A stretch of DNA of 64,000 nucleotides from Novosphingobium barchaimii LL02 (GTDB lineage: Bacteria; Pseudomonadota; Alphaproteobacteria; Sphingomonadales; Sphingomonadaceae). The stretch's first letter is position 1; every line of letters begins with the position of its first letter. The stretch covers positions 422,668-486,667 of the forward strand of contig NZ_KQ130452.1 in NCBI RefSeq assembly GCF_001046635.1. The letters run 5' to 3'. The position numbers and the translations under genes are program-made. This document shows positions 32,847 to 39,775 of this stretch, one piece after another. A model generated the notes under the pieces. That model was given only the letters and a program-made list of their open reading frames with translations. It was not told the DNA's origin and made no database searches.

Positions 32847-33073
32847 GCTGGGTCCTTGAGCGAACTGAAGTTGGCGGCAGCGCCGAGCCAAAAGGGGCCG
32901 ATTTGCAGGGCCACGCCCCTACCGAAGCCGGTAAGAAGCTCTGCGCCGATTGAGAAGTGCGTCGGGCAGAACGCTATGGCGACGATCCAGCAGCTATCCC
33001 GCCAGCGCCAGGCCTTGAAGCGATGCCACTTTTCCGGCGTGCTAATGTCGATGGGCGCCCAAGCCATGATCAT
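32843..33073 (-). CDS. Small phage hypothetical protein (76 aa)
   Basis: MIMAWAPIDISTPEKWHRFK, rich in Trp and aromatic residues, ending FSSLKDPA. Couples by ATGA overlaps to both neighbours. It has a hydrophobic central part (CWIVAIAFCP) that could contact the membrane. No family recognised. Confidence 0.55.
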   Translation of the reverse strand: MIMAWAPIDISTPEKWHRFKAWRWRDSCWIVAIAFCPTHFSIGAELLTGFGRGVALQIGPFWLGAAANFSSLKDPA

Positions 33074-33330
33074 TCCCCCTCATGGTAATTGCAGTACCGG
33101 CGGCGGTGGGCGTGAATGCGCCTACGCTCCTTCGACAGTACGGTGATGATGGAGCCGTCGTTGATGACGAGCCGCTGGCCGGTGCCCAGGGTCACAGCGA
33201 TCGCGCCGAACTCGACAGCCTTGTGGATCGCGTCGGTCGACAGGATGGCGCGGGCCTTCGCCTCAGACGTGACGCCGGGTATCCGCTGCATGGCGCGCTC
33301 TATGGCGTGGACGGTCACGTGGAGCGTCAT
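33070..33330 (-). CDS. Small phage hypothetical protein (86 aa)
   Basis: Start chosen at ATG 33330 (MTLHVTVHAIERAMQRIPGV), overlapping the stop of the gene before; the longer frame is a shadow. Helical N-terminus, a beta hairpin (GQRLVINDGSIITVLS) and a basic C-terminus. It may be nucleic-acid binding. Unrecognised. Confidence 0.6.
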   Translation of the reverse strand: MTLHVTVHAIERAMQRIPGVTSEAKARAILSTDAIHKAVEFGAIAVTLGTGQRLVINDGSIITVLSKERRRIHAHRRRYCNYHEGE

Positions 33331-33500
33331 GACCGAATTCCGATCAGCGCCAGATACACTGGGTGCGCATCGGGATAGCGGCCCTCGCGGTGGTTGCGGG
33401 CCATATCTAATTTGCTCATCCCGTTTGCGAGGTGGCCAAGCAGGGTTCCGTTTCCGGTGCCGGCCTTGGCGCGGGGCGCGGCGGTGAAAAGATCGGTCAT
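33327..33500 (-). CDS. Small phage hypothetical protein (57 aa)
   Basis: MTDLFTAAPRAKAGTGNGTL continues to LALIGIRS and overlaps both neighbouring genes by 4 nt (ATGA pattern), which supports reality despite its size. No domain seen. Confidence 0.55.
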   Translation of the reverse strand: MTDLFTAAPRAKAGTGNGTLLGHLANGMSKLDMARNHREGRYPDAHPVYLALIGIRS

Positions 33501-34285
33501 TCCGCTGCCTCCGCAATGTGATCAGCGGGCACGCAGTCCCGACAATCAACCTCATCGCCTTCCAGGCTGAGGACGCGCCCGAGGTCGTGGCATTTGCGGC
33601 AAGCTGGACCGGCGTGCCCGGGCGTTTCGTCTGCGGCATCGGGGTATCGCACCGTCTCGCCACCCGGCAGGATGCGCGCGATGTACGTGCCGTCGTCTTT
33701 CGGCCAGAGGTAACCGCGCGTCTCACCGACAGCCTTCCAGCTATCCGGCAGTGCGTCGATCTGGTCCTGAGTGAACGTGCCAGCGGCAAGATGCGCCATC
33801 ACACCATCGAACCGCCGCTGACGATCCCAAAGCACCATGCTCTTGGCTCGGTCCTGAAGCAGCAGCGGCGCGTCGTTGCGCTTCCATTCGCTGATGATGG
33901 CCAAGCACTGGGCGATGGTCGGAAACCACTCGCAGCGCTCAAGGGCGCGGTCAGTCAGGTAGCCAATCTGGCCTTCAGAAAACCCGCCGAGCTTGCCGGC
34001 ATAGGCCCGTATCAGAAGCTCGCCGCTCAGGTCGTCCGAATTGCGCTTGGGCAACGTGGCCATCATCAGGCGCAAGCACTCGTCAAAGCGGGATTCAGAA
34101 CAGGCTTCGAGGACCGGCAGCGGCGCGTCCGCGATCTTGCGAGCCTGAGCGATCGTCATGGTAGCGGGGTTCACCCGGGCCACGGTCCAATCCCATTTTT
34201 CGGTCAAGTGCTGCGATTGCACCGTCCTTGGGCCTTCCATTGCTGCCGGAAGAGCGCGGTCCAGAATTCGTCCGAGAGTTTCCAT
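33497..34285 (-). CDS. Phage replication-region protein with C-terminal zinc motif
   Basis: Start at ATG 34285 (METLGRILDRALPA), preceded by a good AAGGAAGG site 7 nt away; a start at 34159 is possible but without such a site. The 262-aa product is helical (ERCEWFPTIAQCLAIISEWK) and ends with CRKCHDLGRVLSLEG and CRDC, a zinc ribbon. It overlaps the upstream gene by about 190 nt in another frame. A helicase-loader/replication role is guessed from position. Confidence 0.68.
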   Translation of the reverse strand: METLGRILDRALPAAMEGPRTVQSQHLTEKWDWTVARVNPATMTIAQARKIADAPLPVLEACSESRFDECLRLMMATLPKRNSDDLSGELLIRAYAGKLGGFSEGQIGYLTDRALERCEWFPTIAQCLAIISEWKRNDAPLLLQDRAKSMVLWDRQRRFDGVMAHLAAGTFTQDQIDALPDSWKAVGETRGYLWPKDDGTYIARILPGGETVRYPDAADETPGHAGPACRKCHDLGRVLSLEGDEVDCRDCVPADHIAEAAE

Positions 34286-34802
34286 TTCCGTACCTTCCTT
34301 CGTCATGTGCTTTTCGGAGCCAGTTGCGCCACGTGGCATCCCAATCCGATTTCACCCCCTTCGTGCCGGGCGCTGACTTGGCCCAATCTCGGAACTTCGA
34401 CAGTTCTCGCTCCATCGCACCGGCAGGCCAGGTTTCGATCTCGGCCAGCGTCACCGCATCCAGCGAAGCGGGCTGCCAATCGACCGGGAGCCGGGTGCCC
34501 TTACGCGTACGCGGTGATTGTTTTTCCGGGTGGGTAGGGGTGGAGGGGTTAGATTTATTTTCATTGGGGAGGCGGGGAAGGGAGGGGTTGTCCTGTGACG
34601 TCCCGGCTTGTCCCGTGCCGTCACGTGACGTCACGTGACATTCCACATCTTCCACATGCCCGGCGCGTTGCTTAGCTTTGCGCTCCCGCTCATTGGCGCG
34701 GCGGTTTTCCAGCACCTTTTGCTCGGCGAGCAGCATCGCCACCTCGCCCACCAGTTCGGCGGGGGTGCCAGCTTCAATAAGGCGGGCGAGGAGATTGCTC
34801 AC
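34095..34802 (-). CDS. Phage replication-region protein (basic, disordered middle)
   Basis: GTG start at 34802 overlapping the RusA stop (VSNLLARLIEAGTPAEL). N-terminal helical part with ERERKAKQRAG, a disordered Ser/Pro/Asn middle, then LPVDWQPASLDAVTLAEIE and SDWDATWRNWLRKAHDEG. The last block is common in phage replication-initiator-type proteins of alphaproteobacteria. Its 3' third overlaps the following gene out of phase. Confidence 0.68.
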   Translation of the reverse strand: MSNLLARLIEAGTPAELVGEVAMLLAEQKVLENRRANERERKAKQRAGHVEDVECHVTSRDGTGQAGTSQDNPSLPRLPNENKSNPSTPTHPEKQSPRTRKGTRLPVDWQPASLDAVTLAEIETWPAGAMERELSKFRDWAKSAPGTKGVKSDWDATWRNWLRKAHDEGRYGNGNSRTNSGPRSSGSNGRPKDGAIAALDRKMGLDRGPGEPRYHDDRSGSQDRGRAAAGPRSLF

Positions 34803-35158
34803 AGCGTGATCTCGATCCTGCCGGGCGTGCATGGCTCGGCAATGGTGTACTTCGGCCGGAACTTGCGATCATCGACGCCCAGGGCATCGGCAATGCCGTC
34901 ACGGGCGGCCTTGAAGCTGGCGATCATGTTGTCGTCGTCGCGGTGCCGGCGGTCGGGCGGGTAGAACGTCACCGTCATTTCGATGCTTCCCGCCTCGGCC
35001 AGCGCGGCGCCGATGGCCTTGATGGTCGGCCCGAGGGCGGCGCGGGCGAGCAGCGCCGCTTCCTGGCGAGCGTTGCGCTTGATGCGCGACGAGGCCATCC
35101 GATGGACGCGGGCATTCGGTGAAAGCCGCTTGTTGGGCCAAGGCAGGGTGATAATCAC
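34799..35158 (-). CDS. RusA-type Holliday junction resolvase
   Basis: GTG start at 35158, overlapping the previous stop. The 119-aa product has the RusA core: LPWPNKRLSPNARVHRMA at the start, then TFYPPDRRHRDDDNMIASFK with the acidic active-site residues and GIADALGVDD. Length matches RusA. It cuts four-way junctions, useful for replication intermediates and packaging. Confidence 0.9.
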   Translation of the reverse strand: MIITLPWPNKRLSPNARVHRMASSRIKRNARQEAALLARAALGPTIKAIGAALAEAGSIEMTVTFYPPDRRHRDDDNMIASFKAARDGIADALGVDDRKFRPKYTIAEPCTPGRIEITL

Positions 35159-35313
35159 TGGCGCGCCACCCCTGGCTTTTCGACCAGATCGTCCAGACCG
35201 AGGCGCAGGGCCTTGCGCTCCAGGAACTCGACCTTGGCGCGCGCTGCGGCAAGCTGCCGGGGCAGGTAGTACCGCTGAGTGTATTCCTGAACTGGGGTCA
35301 CAGCGCAGGCCAT
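35155..35313 (-). CDS. Small phage protein upstream of rusA (52 aa)
   Basis: MACAVTPVQEYTQRYYLPRQ, then a helix with a heptad-like pattern ending VEKPGVARQ. Overlaps rusA and the gene before. Too short for the usual cut-off but coupled on both sides. Unrecognised. Confidence 0.5.
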   Translation of the reverse strand: MACAVTPVQEYTQRYYLPRQLAAARAKVEFLERKALRLGLDDLVEKPGVARQ

Positions 35314-35495
35314 TCGAGAGGCGGGCAGTCCTTGCCCTTAGCGCGCAGGTCGGCGCGGATCTGGTCGGCCATGTCACGGCGGCGCTGGCGGTCGGCATCG
35401 GCGCGCTTGCGGGCGCCATGGACGGCAAGCGTTGATGCGGCGACCTGGGCAGGCGCGGCCGATGGCCGGCGGCGGTTGAGGATGAAGCCCAGCAT
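35298..35495 (-). CDS. Small basic phage protein (65 aa)
   Basis: MLGFILNRRRPSAAPAQVAA with a very Arg-rich helix (ARKRADADRQRRRDMADQIR). Likely nucleic-acid binding from charge alone. Adjacent to the GapR-like gene and overlapping its last base. Confidence 0.55.
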   Translation of the reverse strand: MLGFILNRRRPSAAPAQVAASTLAVHGARKRADADRQRRRDMADQIRADLRAKGKDCPPLEWPAL

Positions 35496-35782
35496 CAGTC
35501 GATCCCCAGCGCGGACTTGTAGGTGTCCAGCAGGGATTCCATTTCGCGGCGATCGTCGGGCTTCATCTTGCGGATGCGAACGATCTGGCGGGCGATCTTC
35601 ACGTCGTATCCGACAGCCTTCAATTCGTTGTAGACGTCGCGGATATCGTCGCTGATGCCCTTCTTCTCGTCCTCCAAGCGCTCGACGCGCTCGATCAAAA
35701 GGCGAAGGCGGTCATCAACCGACCGATGCTCTACGCGCTCGGTGCCGGGGATGGTGATCTGGTCAGGGTCGGATACGGGCAT
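35495..35782 (-). CDS. DUF2312 / GapR-like DNA-binding protein
   Basis: This 95-aa protein has the full GapR/DUF2312 pattern: LRLLIERVERLEDEKKGISD, DIRDVYNELKAVGYDVKIAR and VRIRKMKPDDRREMESLLDT. GapR is known in Caulobacter to bind over-twisted A/T-rich DNA ahead of replication forks. Its presence in the phage replication region suggests help with topology of phage DNA. Confidence 0.92.
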   Translation of the reverse strand: MPVSDPDQITIPGTERVEHRSVDDRLRLLIERVERLEDEKKGISDDIRDVYNELKAVGYDVKIARQIVRIRKMKPDDRREMESLLDTYKSALGID

Positions 35783-35832
35783 GTCGTGATCCCTTGAAAA
35801 TGAAGGCAGTTGATGGGTGCAGGGGTGCCGGG

Positions 35833-36246
35833 TCAGGCCACCGCTCGCAGCTTGGCGGCCTTGCGGTTCAGGCTGGCGATCTCGCAGGCTGAAAGCTCGC
35901 GCCCGCCAGGGCTGGAGGGATGGTGCGCCTCGCCCTTGGCGGCGAGGAAGTCGCGCGCGGCCTTCTCGATCTCATCGTGGCAGATGCCGTCGGGCACGGT
36001 CACGATCGCGTGGCCGGCGGGCAGGAGCAGAGAAAGCAAATCGTCAGGCAGAACACCGATGAGGGCGTCCAGCGCTGACATCGGCATTTCCGTTTCGCCA
36101 GCGGCATAGTTGCGCACCGACTGGAGGTTCAGGTCGGCATCGGCGGCGATCATCTTGAGCGTCAGGCCTATGCGGGTCGGGTCTTGGGCGATGCGAAACA
36201 TGCGCTTCTGACGATCAAGGATTTGCTCTTTGCGAGACAGGATCAT
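35833..36246 (-). CDS. Phage helix-turn-helix regulator
   Basis: The 137-aa product contains LTLKMIAADADLNLQSVRNY with AAGETEMPMSALDALIGVLP, an HTH pattern for DNA binding, and an amphipathic C-terminus. It lies between cro-like genes and the replication region, so early-gene control is plausible. It overlaps the upstream gene by 4 nt. Confidence 0.75.
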   Translation of the reverse strand: MILSRKEQILDRQKRMFRIAQDPTRIGLTLKMIAADADLNLQSVRNYAAGETEMPMSALDALIGVLPDDLLSLLLPAGHAIVTVPDGICHDEIEKAARDFLAAKGEAHHPSSPGGRELSACEIASLNRKAAKLRAVA

Positions 36247-36494
36247 TGTTGCACCTGCGAAGTAGAGGAAGCGGCATGGAAACCGCGATCAAGAGAAAGG
36301 CCCGAGCCGCACACGTTGGAGGGCTGCGGCTCGGGCAGGTGGCTGGGCAGGGTTCCCAGCGGAGAGATGCGGCCGACGCGCGGGGTTGTCGCGTCGTCGG
36401 CCGGGCGACCGTCAGGGACGGCGGGGGAAACAAGGCCTGCATAAGCGAGGTCGCTATGGTCGCAGGTGGGACGGTGGCAGACAGCGCAAGTCAT
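36243..36494 (-). CDS. Phage hypothetical protein with N-terminal Cys motif
   Basis: An 83-aa protein: MTCAVCHRPTCDHSDLAYAG gives a CxxC...C..H cluster likely to bind zinc; the rest is Pro/Ser rich. Coupled to its neighbours by short overlaps. Function unknown. Confidence 0.5.
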   Translation of the reverse strand: MTCAVCHRPTCDHSDLAYAGLVSPAVPDGRPADDATTPRVGRISPLGTLPSHLPEPQPSNVCGSGLSLDRGFHAASSTSQVQQ

Positions 36495-36812
36495 TCACGC
36501 GGCCTTCGGAATGGAGCGGCGGCGGTTGATCTCGGCCTGCAGCTGGTAGTCCGACGCCAGCGTCAGCGCGTGGGCGACGTCCTGGCGGCGGTCACCGTCG
36601 CGAATGATCTCAATGGCGCGGGCCCGGTTCGGGATGCGGCGGATGTAGGCGCGCTCTTCCAAGGCCGAGAGCAAGCGGTGCACAGCGCTCTTGGAGGTCA
36701 GACCGACTGCAGCGCCCATCTCGGCGAAGGTCGGCGCGACGCTGCCTGGGCCAGACATGTAGCCCTCAAGGTAACGGAACAACTGGGACTGCTTGGGGGT
36801 GAGGCCGATCAT
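36495..36812 (-). CDS. LexA N-terminal-like DNA-binding protein
   Basis: A 105-aa protein resembling only the DNA-binding domain of LexA: MIGLTPKQSQLFRYLEGYMS, TFAEMGAAVGLTSKSAVHRL, LSALEERAYIRRIPNRARAI. The protease half of LexA is absent. Placed directly after the cro-like gene, it probably controls early genes and cannot be self-cleaved in the SOS response. Confidence 0.82.
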   Translation of the reverse strand: MIGLTPKQSQLFRYLEGYMSGPGSVAPTFAEMGAAVGLTSKSAVHRLLSALEERAYIRRIPNRARAIEIIRDGDRRQDVAHALTLASDYQLQAEINRRRSIPKAA

Positions 36813-37024
36813 GCGGCGCGACCAGTTTGGCGCGCTGCCACGATCCCGAAAAAGTCGTTGGGCGTGACTTGGCCGCCCGTTCTTTCAGAGATGACCCGCA
36901 TCAACTCAGGCGAGGGAATGCGGCCGGCGATGAAGCGGCTCACGGTCGGCTGTTCGCATCCGATGGTGTCGGCGAACTGCTTGTGGGTGATGCTGTGCTT
37001 TTTGAGATAGGCTTCGAGCGTCAT
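36809..37024 (-). CDS. Cro-like helix-turn-helix repressor
   Basis: A 71-aa protein started at ATG 37024, the first gene leftward from the switch. HTH: MTLEAYLKKHSITHKQFADT, IGCEQPTVSRFIAGRIPSPE. Size and position fit a Cro protein. The ATATACC-N5-GGTATAT operator lies 9 nt before the start codon, so it should regulate itself and compete with the CI-like protein. Confidence 0.85.
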   Translation of the reverse strand: MTLEAYLKKHSITHKQFADTIGCEQPTVSRFIAGRIPSPELMRVISERTGGQVTPNDFFGIVAARQTGRAA

Positions 37025-37032
37025 AACGAGGC

Positions 37033-37051
37033 ATATACCACCACGGTATAT
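37033..37051. promoter_or_regulatory. Operator in the cro/CI switch: ATATACC-ACCAC-GGTATAT
   Basis: Perfect 7-bp inverted repeat around a 5-bp spacer between the divergent cro-like and CI-like genes. On the minus strand TATATG, at the operator edge, sits 18 bp after TTGCGC and could be the leftward promoter. The same half-site ATACC/GGTAT with the same 5-bp spacer recurs at 39151-39205. Confidence 0.85.
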
Positions 37052-37111
37052 TCCGGCGCAAGCGTTTATTCCGCTGACGACGTTCCGCTTTCTCGCTGCC
37101 CGGCGCAAATT

Positions 37112-37549
37112 ATGCCGATGCGGTATTCTTTCGAATTCAAAGCCCTGCGGAAACGCAGCCGGCTAACCCAAGGCCAGCTAGCGGAGAGGGTCGGGGTTGA
37201 GCAGCCGACCATCCAACGGTGGGAGGCGGGCAAGCAAAAGCCCAACCTTGAGGATTTGGATAAGCTGGCGAACGCTCTCGGCGTGCATCCTGGCGAACTG
37301 TTTCGCGATCAGCAATTGACCACCGATCCTGTAACTACTGAGGCCGCCCTCCGCGAGTTGGCCTCCGCAGCGATCCGAAGCGCTGGCGGCAATGTGCCGG
37401 CGTCAAGCGTTCGGCCGATCGTTCATGGTCTGCAACTCGGACTTGAGCTGCTGCTACGGAATCCAACCATTCGGTCCAACGCGGATGCGCTCGCGGTGGC
37501 TGTTCACGCAATCGAGTCTCCGTCTCCCGAAGCCACGCCGCAACCATGA
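37112..37549 (+). CDS. CI-like phage repressor
   Basis: Started at ATG 37112; the much longer open frame upstream overlaps cro and is a shadow. The 145-aa protein has an XRE helix-turn-helix (RKRSRLTQGQLAERVGVEQP, TIQRWEAGKQKPNLEDLDKL) and a C-terminal part likely to dimerise, but no S24 peptidase, so RecA-driven self-cleavage is not expected. It faces cro across the operator. It should keep both phage arms silent. Confidence 0.85.
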   Translation: MPMRYSFEFKALRKRSRLTQGQLAERVGVEQPTIQRWEAGKQKPNLEDLDKLANALGVHPGELFRDQQLTTDPVTTEAALRELASAAIRSAGGNVPASSVRPIVHGLQLGLELLLRNPTIRSNADALAVAVHAIESPSPEATPQP

Positions 37550-37707
37550 TCCGCTGCATAGCGCAGTCGAGGAAGCAAGGTGCACTGCCGCGCTCGCATT
37601 CTGGGTTCGGCAGTATAATCCGTTCCATCGAATCGCCCTTTTGTTCCACTTCTGTTCCATGCCATAAATGGGCTGAGGCTTGTAGGAAAATTATCTTTTC
37701 GCGAAAG

Positions 37708-38028
37708 ATGGGAAGCTATTTTCCTATACGGTATAGGATAATTCCTACGGTTGCGCTGTCCGCTCTTGCCCTGGGTTTGAGCGGATGCGGGCAGGGCGAT
37801 AACAGCAGTGTAAAGGGATACGACGCGCTGGTTTCCCACGTTGAGGGCGAGAAGGTCGGCGCCGACATCGATCAATGGATCGAGATGAAAAACATGGCTG
37901 GTGAGTGGGAGAAGACCGGCCTGATTTTCGGCTACATCGGTGATTACGATGAGTGCGTGAAGGCGATCGATGGCTTCAAGCGCGCCAATGACGCACGGGA
38001 ATACCGATGCGTTCCGGCGCAGAAATGA
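37708..38028 (+). CDS. Lysogeny-associated lipoprotein
   Basis: Start taken at ATG 37708. The 106-aa product has a signal of ~27 residues (IPTVALSALALGLSGCGQG) with lipobox LSGC, so it is lipidated; Gly after Cys favours the outer membrane. The mature part is small and acidic (GEWEKTGLIFGYIGDYDECV). Located just behind the repressor in a place often used for genes expressed in the lysogen, such as superinfection exclusion. That role is inferred. Confidence 0.7.
   Translation: MGSYFPIRYRIIPTVALSALALGLSGCGQGDNSSVKGYDALVSHVEGEKVGADIDQWIEMKNMAGEWEKTGLIFGYIGDYDECVKAIDGFKRANDAREYRCVPAQK
37723..37737. promoter_or_regulatory. Palindrome CCTATA-CGG-TATAGG near the lipoprotein start
   Basis: A perfect 6-bp inverted repeat with a 3-bp centre, lying a few codons into the lipoprotein gene. 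It contains ATAC/GTAT like the phage operators but with different spacing. It could be a variant operator or part of a hidden promoter. Confidence 0.4.
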
Positions 38029-38258
38029 TCCTCGCCCAACTCTTCGTCCACGGCGGCGGCGGGCGGAAGGTAAATTGGGGCTTTCGCAAGTTCGCTGCGG
38101 TGCCGTCACCGGGCGATCTGGTGCAGGCGACGGGGCCGGATGGGAAGATCCATTACGCGACCGTGAGGCACGTTGAGTTCGAGGCATTGGCGCCTGATTC
38201 GCCGGAAGAGCCTCAGGTGATCGTCGTTGCGGATTGGAAGGTGGCTTATGAGGGGTGA
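38025..38258 (+). CDS. Small phage protein with beta-barrel look
   Basis: ATG at 38025 overlaps the lipoprotein stop. A 77-aa protein: MILAQLFVHGGGGRKVNWGF, PSPGDLVQATGPDGKIHYAT, VIVVADWKVAYEG. The strand pattern suggests a small SH3-like barrel. Lysogenic cargo by position; function unknown. Confidence 0.55.
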   Translation: MILAQLFVHGGGGRKVNWGFRKFAAVPSPGDLVQATGPDGKIHYATVRHVEFEALAPDSPEEPQVIVVADWKVAYEG

Positions 38259-38295
38259 GGGTAGAGTGCCCACGCATGAATTGAGGGGTGATTGA

Positions 38296-38538
38296 ATGTC
38301 ACTGACCAAGCAAGAAAAGTTGAATATGCGGCTCTGTGTCTGGCACTTGGCCCAAGCATCTCGCCAAAATTCAATGGCTATGCGCTATCTGGCCCTCCAC
38401 CAGCTTTACTCAGATGATGATCGAGGGGAAGACGCGGCTAAGGCGCTCGACGATTTTCGCGACAGCTTGGAAAAAAGCGATGTTGAGGTAAGCGCAGCTC
38501 AAGATGCAATTACTACAGCTTTAGGCCTGGAAGAATGA
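38296..38538 (+). CDS. Small phage hypothetical protein, helical
   Basis: An 80-aa helical protein (MSLTKQEKLNMRLCVWHLAQ, ALHQLYSDDDRGEDAAKALD), AT-richer than its neighbours. It overlaps the next gene by 4 nt, so the two are probably co-expressed. No family recognised. Confidence 0.55.
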   Translation: MSLTKQEKLNMRLCVWHLAQASRQNSMAMRYLALHQLYSDDDRGEDAAKALDDFRDSLEKSDVEVSAAQDAITTALGLEE

Positions 38539-38882
38539 TGTCATCGCCGGACACCATCGCCGCAATCATCCGTGATTTGGAGCAAATGAAAAGTGGCCAG
38601 CACGAACCGCCGCCGCCACCCACCTTGCCGCCATCGCAGGGCGATGGTAATGACGGAGGTATGGAGCGCCGCATCAACACCTTAGAAGGCAAGGTCGATA
38701 AACTCGTCGATCGCACTGTCGCAATAGAGGTTGGAATCGCTACGCTTACTGAGCGCATGGCGCACTTGCCGAGCAAGGAATATCTGGACGACAAGTTCGG
38801 GAAGATGTTGACGCGCACCGGTATAATGGTGGCCATCATAGGGGGCATTGTCGGATTAGCCGTGAGATTTATTCCGGCCTGA
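38535..38882 (+). CDS. Coiled-coil membrane protein (XhlA-like)
   Basis: A 115-aa protein with a proline-rich N-terminal segment (EPPPPPTLPPSQGDG), a coiled coil (MERRINTLEGKVDKLVDRTV) and a C-terminal membrane span (TGIMVAIIGGIVGLAVRFIP). The layout matches small tail-anchored coiled-coil proteins such as XhlA. It is the last gene before the terminators, so it likely belongs to the repressor-side transcript. Confidence 0.65.
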   Translation: MMSSPDTIAAIIRDLEQMKSGQHEPPPPPTLPPSQGDGNDGGMERRINTLEGKVDKLVDRTVAIEVGIATLTERMAHLPSKEYLDDKFGKMLTRTGIMVAIIGGIVGLAVRFIPA

Positions 38883-38921
38883 CCTGCCCCGCCGACCGCG
38901 AACCAGCCTCATCTAACCAGT

Positions 38922-38942
38922 GGGGCTTTTTCATGCCCCAAA
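38922..38942 (+). terminator. Possible terminator (TGGGGC hairpin)
   Basis: TGGGGC and GCCCCA pair around a T-rich loop just after the coiled-coil gene. The T-run is inside the loop, so it is a weak candidate. Confidence 0.35.
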
Positions 38943-39024
38943 CCCGATTGACCGACTCACCCCTGATTAGATAATCTCACGTCGCGCCTACTCCGCGATC
39001 TGTCGGCGCCCTGTACTTCACTGG

Positions 39025-39052
39025 CCCCGCCCCCTCCAAGGCGGGGCTTTTT
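39025..39052 (+). terminator. Rho-independent terminator CCCCGCC/GGCGGGG + T-run
   Basis: Seven-bp perfect GC stem (39025-39031 with 39040-39046) followed by CTTTTTC. It closes the CI-side transcript before the rightward promoter. Confidence 0.8.
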
Positions 39053-39150
39053 CGTGCTTGAAATAGCGGCGCGGTCTCGCGCGGTGGGGTCGGCGTAGCG
39101 TAAGACGATGGGTAGTTTAACTACCACCAATGTTGAGCAAGACTGACAAG

Positions 39151-39173
39151 AAAAATACCATCGCGGTATTTTT
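39151..39173. promoter_or_regulatory. Operator 1 of rightward arm: AAAAATACC-N5-GGTATTTTT
   Basis: Perfect 9-bp inverted repeat with 5-bp spacer ATCGC, just upstream of the -35 of the rightward promoter. Same core as the operator at 37033. Confidence 0.85.
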
Positions 39174-39176
39174 GGC

Positions 39177-39206
39177 TTGACGCAAGAAATACCATAGCGG
39201 TATATA
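39177..39206 (+). promoter_or_regulatory. Rightward promoter of recombination operon
   Basis: TTGACG at 39177-39182 and TATATA at 39201-39206, 18 bp apart, directly ahead of the first gene at 39246. Operator 2 lies between the two boxes. Confidence 0.8.
39189..39203. promoter_or_regulatory. Operator 2 of rightward arm: ATACC-ATAGC-GGTAT
   Basis: Same core and spacer length as the other two operators, placed in the promoter spacer and overlapping the -10, so bound repressor would block transcription. Confidence 0.8.
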
Positions 39207-39245
39207 TGACCTCGACAGCAGCACACGGCTGCTTCGGAGGTCCCG

Positions 39246-39497
39246 ATGAAAATCACACTCCAGACCCGATACCAAGACGGCAGCGTGGCGCATCAGCGCG
39301 ACGTTGACGCCGATGACCTGAACGCCGCTCTCGCCTGGGCGGTCGCCAGCTGGGCGCCTGCACAGGGCCCGCGCTGCGTCGACGGCCCCGGTCGCTACCT
39401 CAACCGCAACCTCATGGTGTCGATCGACGGCGCTGAGTTTGAACCGGCATATGCCGCTCTCGCTCGCGCCTGCACTCCGGTGGGTTTGGCGGCATGA
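39246..39497 (+). CDS. First gene of rightward early operon, hypothetical (83 aa)
   Basis: MKITLQTRYQDGSVAHQRDV, then a helix (DLNAALAWAVASWAPAQG). An AGG site precedes the ATG. It lies first behind the repressed promoter, so it is among the earliest genes made on induction. No family recognised. Confidence 0.6.
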   Translation: MKITLQTRYQDGSVAHQRDVDADDLNAALAWAVASWAPAQGPRCVDGPGRYLNRNLMVSIDGAEFEPAYAALARACTPVGLAA

Positions 39498-39775
39498 CTG
39501 GTCTTGCTCAGCAGGCGCGCGTTCTTGACGCTGCCGTCGCAGATGCCTCACTCCCGGCCTTCGCGCAGAGCCAGGCCGATTTCGACTTCGCCATGTGGAA
39601 GGATGCGCTGGATCGCCTTGACGCGACCCGGGGTGATTTCCGCGATGCCATCGGTCTGCTCAGCCAGTTCCTGACGGCCATGCGCATGGAAGGCGCGAGC
39701 GGCCCGCTCACCAACTACGCGTGGCGCCGCACTGAAACGGCGATGCGCGACTGGGGGCTGGAGACAGCACAGTGA
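39494..39775 (+). CDS. Early hypothetical protein (93 aa), helical
   Basis: MTGLAQQARVLDAAVADASL, then FAMWKDALDRLDATRGDFRD and a long helix ending GLETAQ. Coupled to both neighbours by 4-nt overlaps. Function unknown. Confidence 0.55.
   Translation: MTGLAQQARVLDAAVADASLPAFAQSQADFDFAMWKDALDRLDATRGDFRDAIGLLSQFLTAMRMEGASGPLTNYAWRRTETAMRDWGLETAQ

Noticed and set aside
36246-37010. 254-codon plus-strand frame opposite the early regulators
   Set aside because: Shadow of the LexA-like, cro-like and neighbouring genes; no domain.
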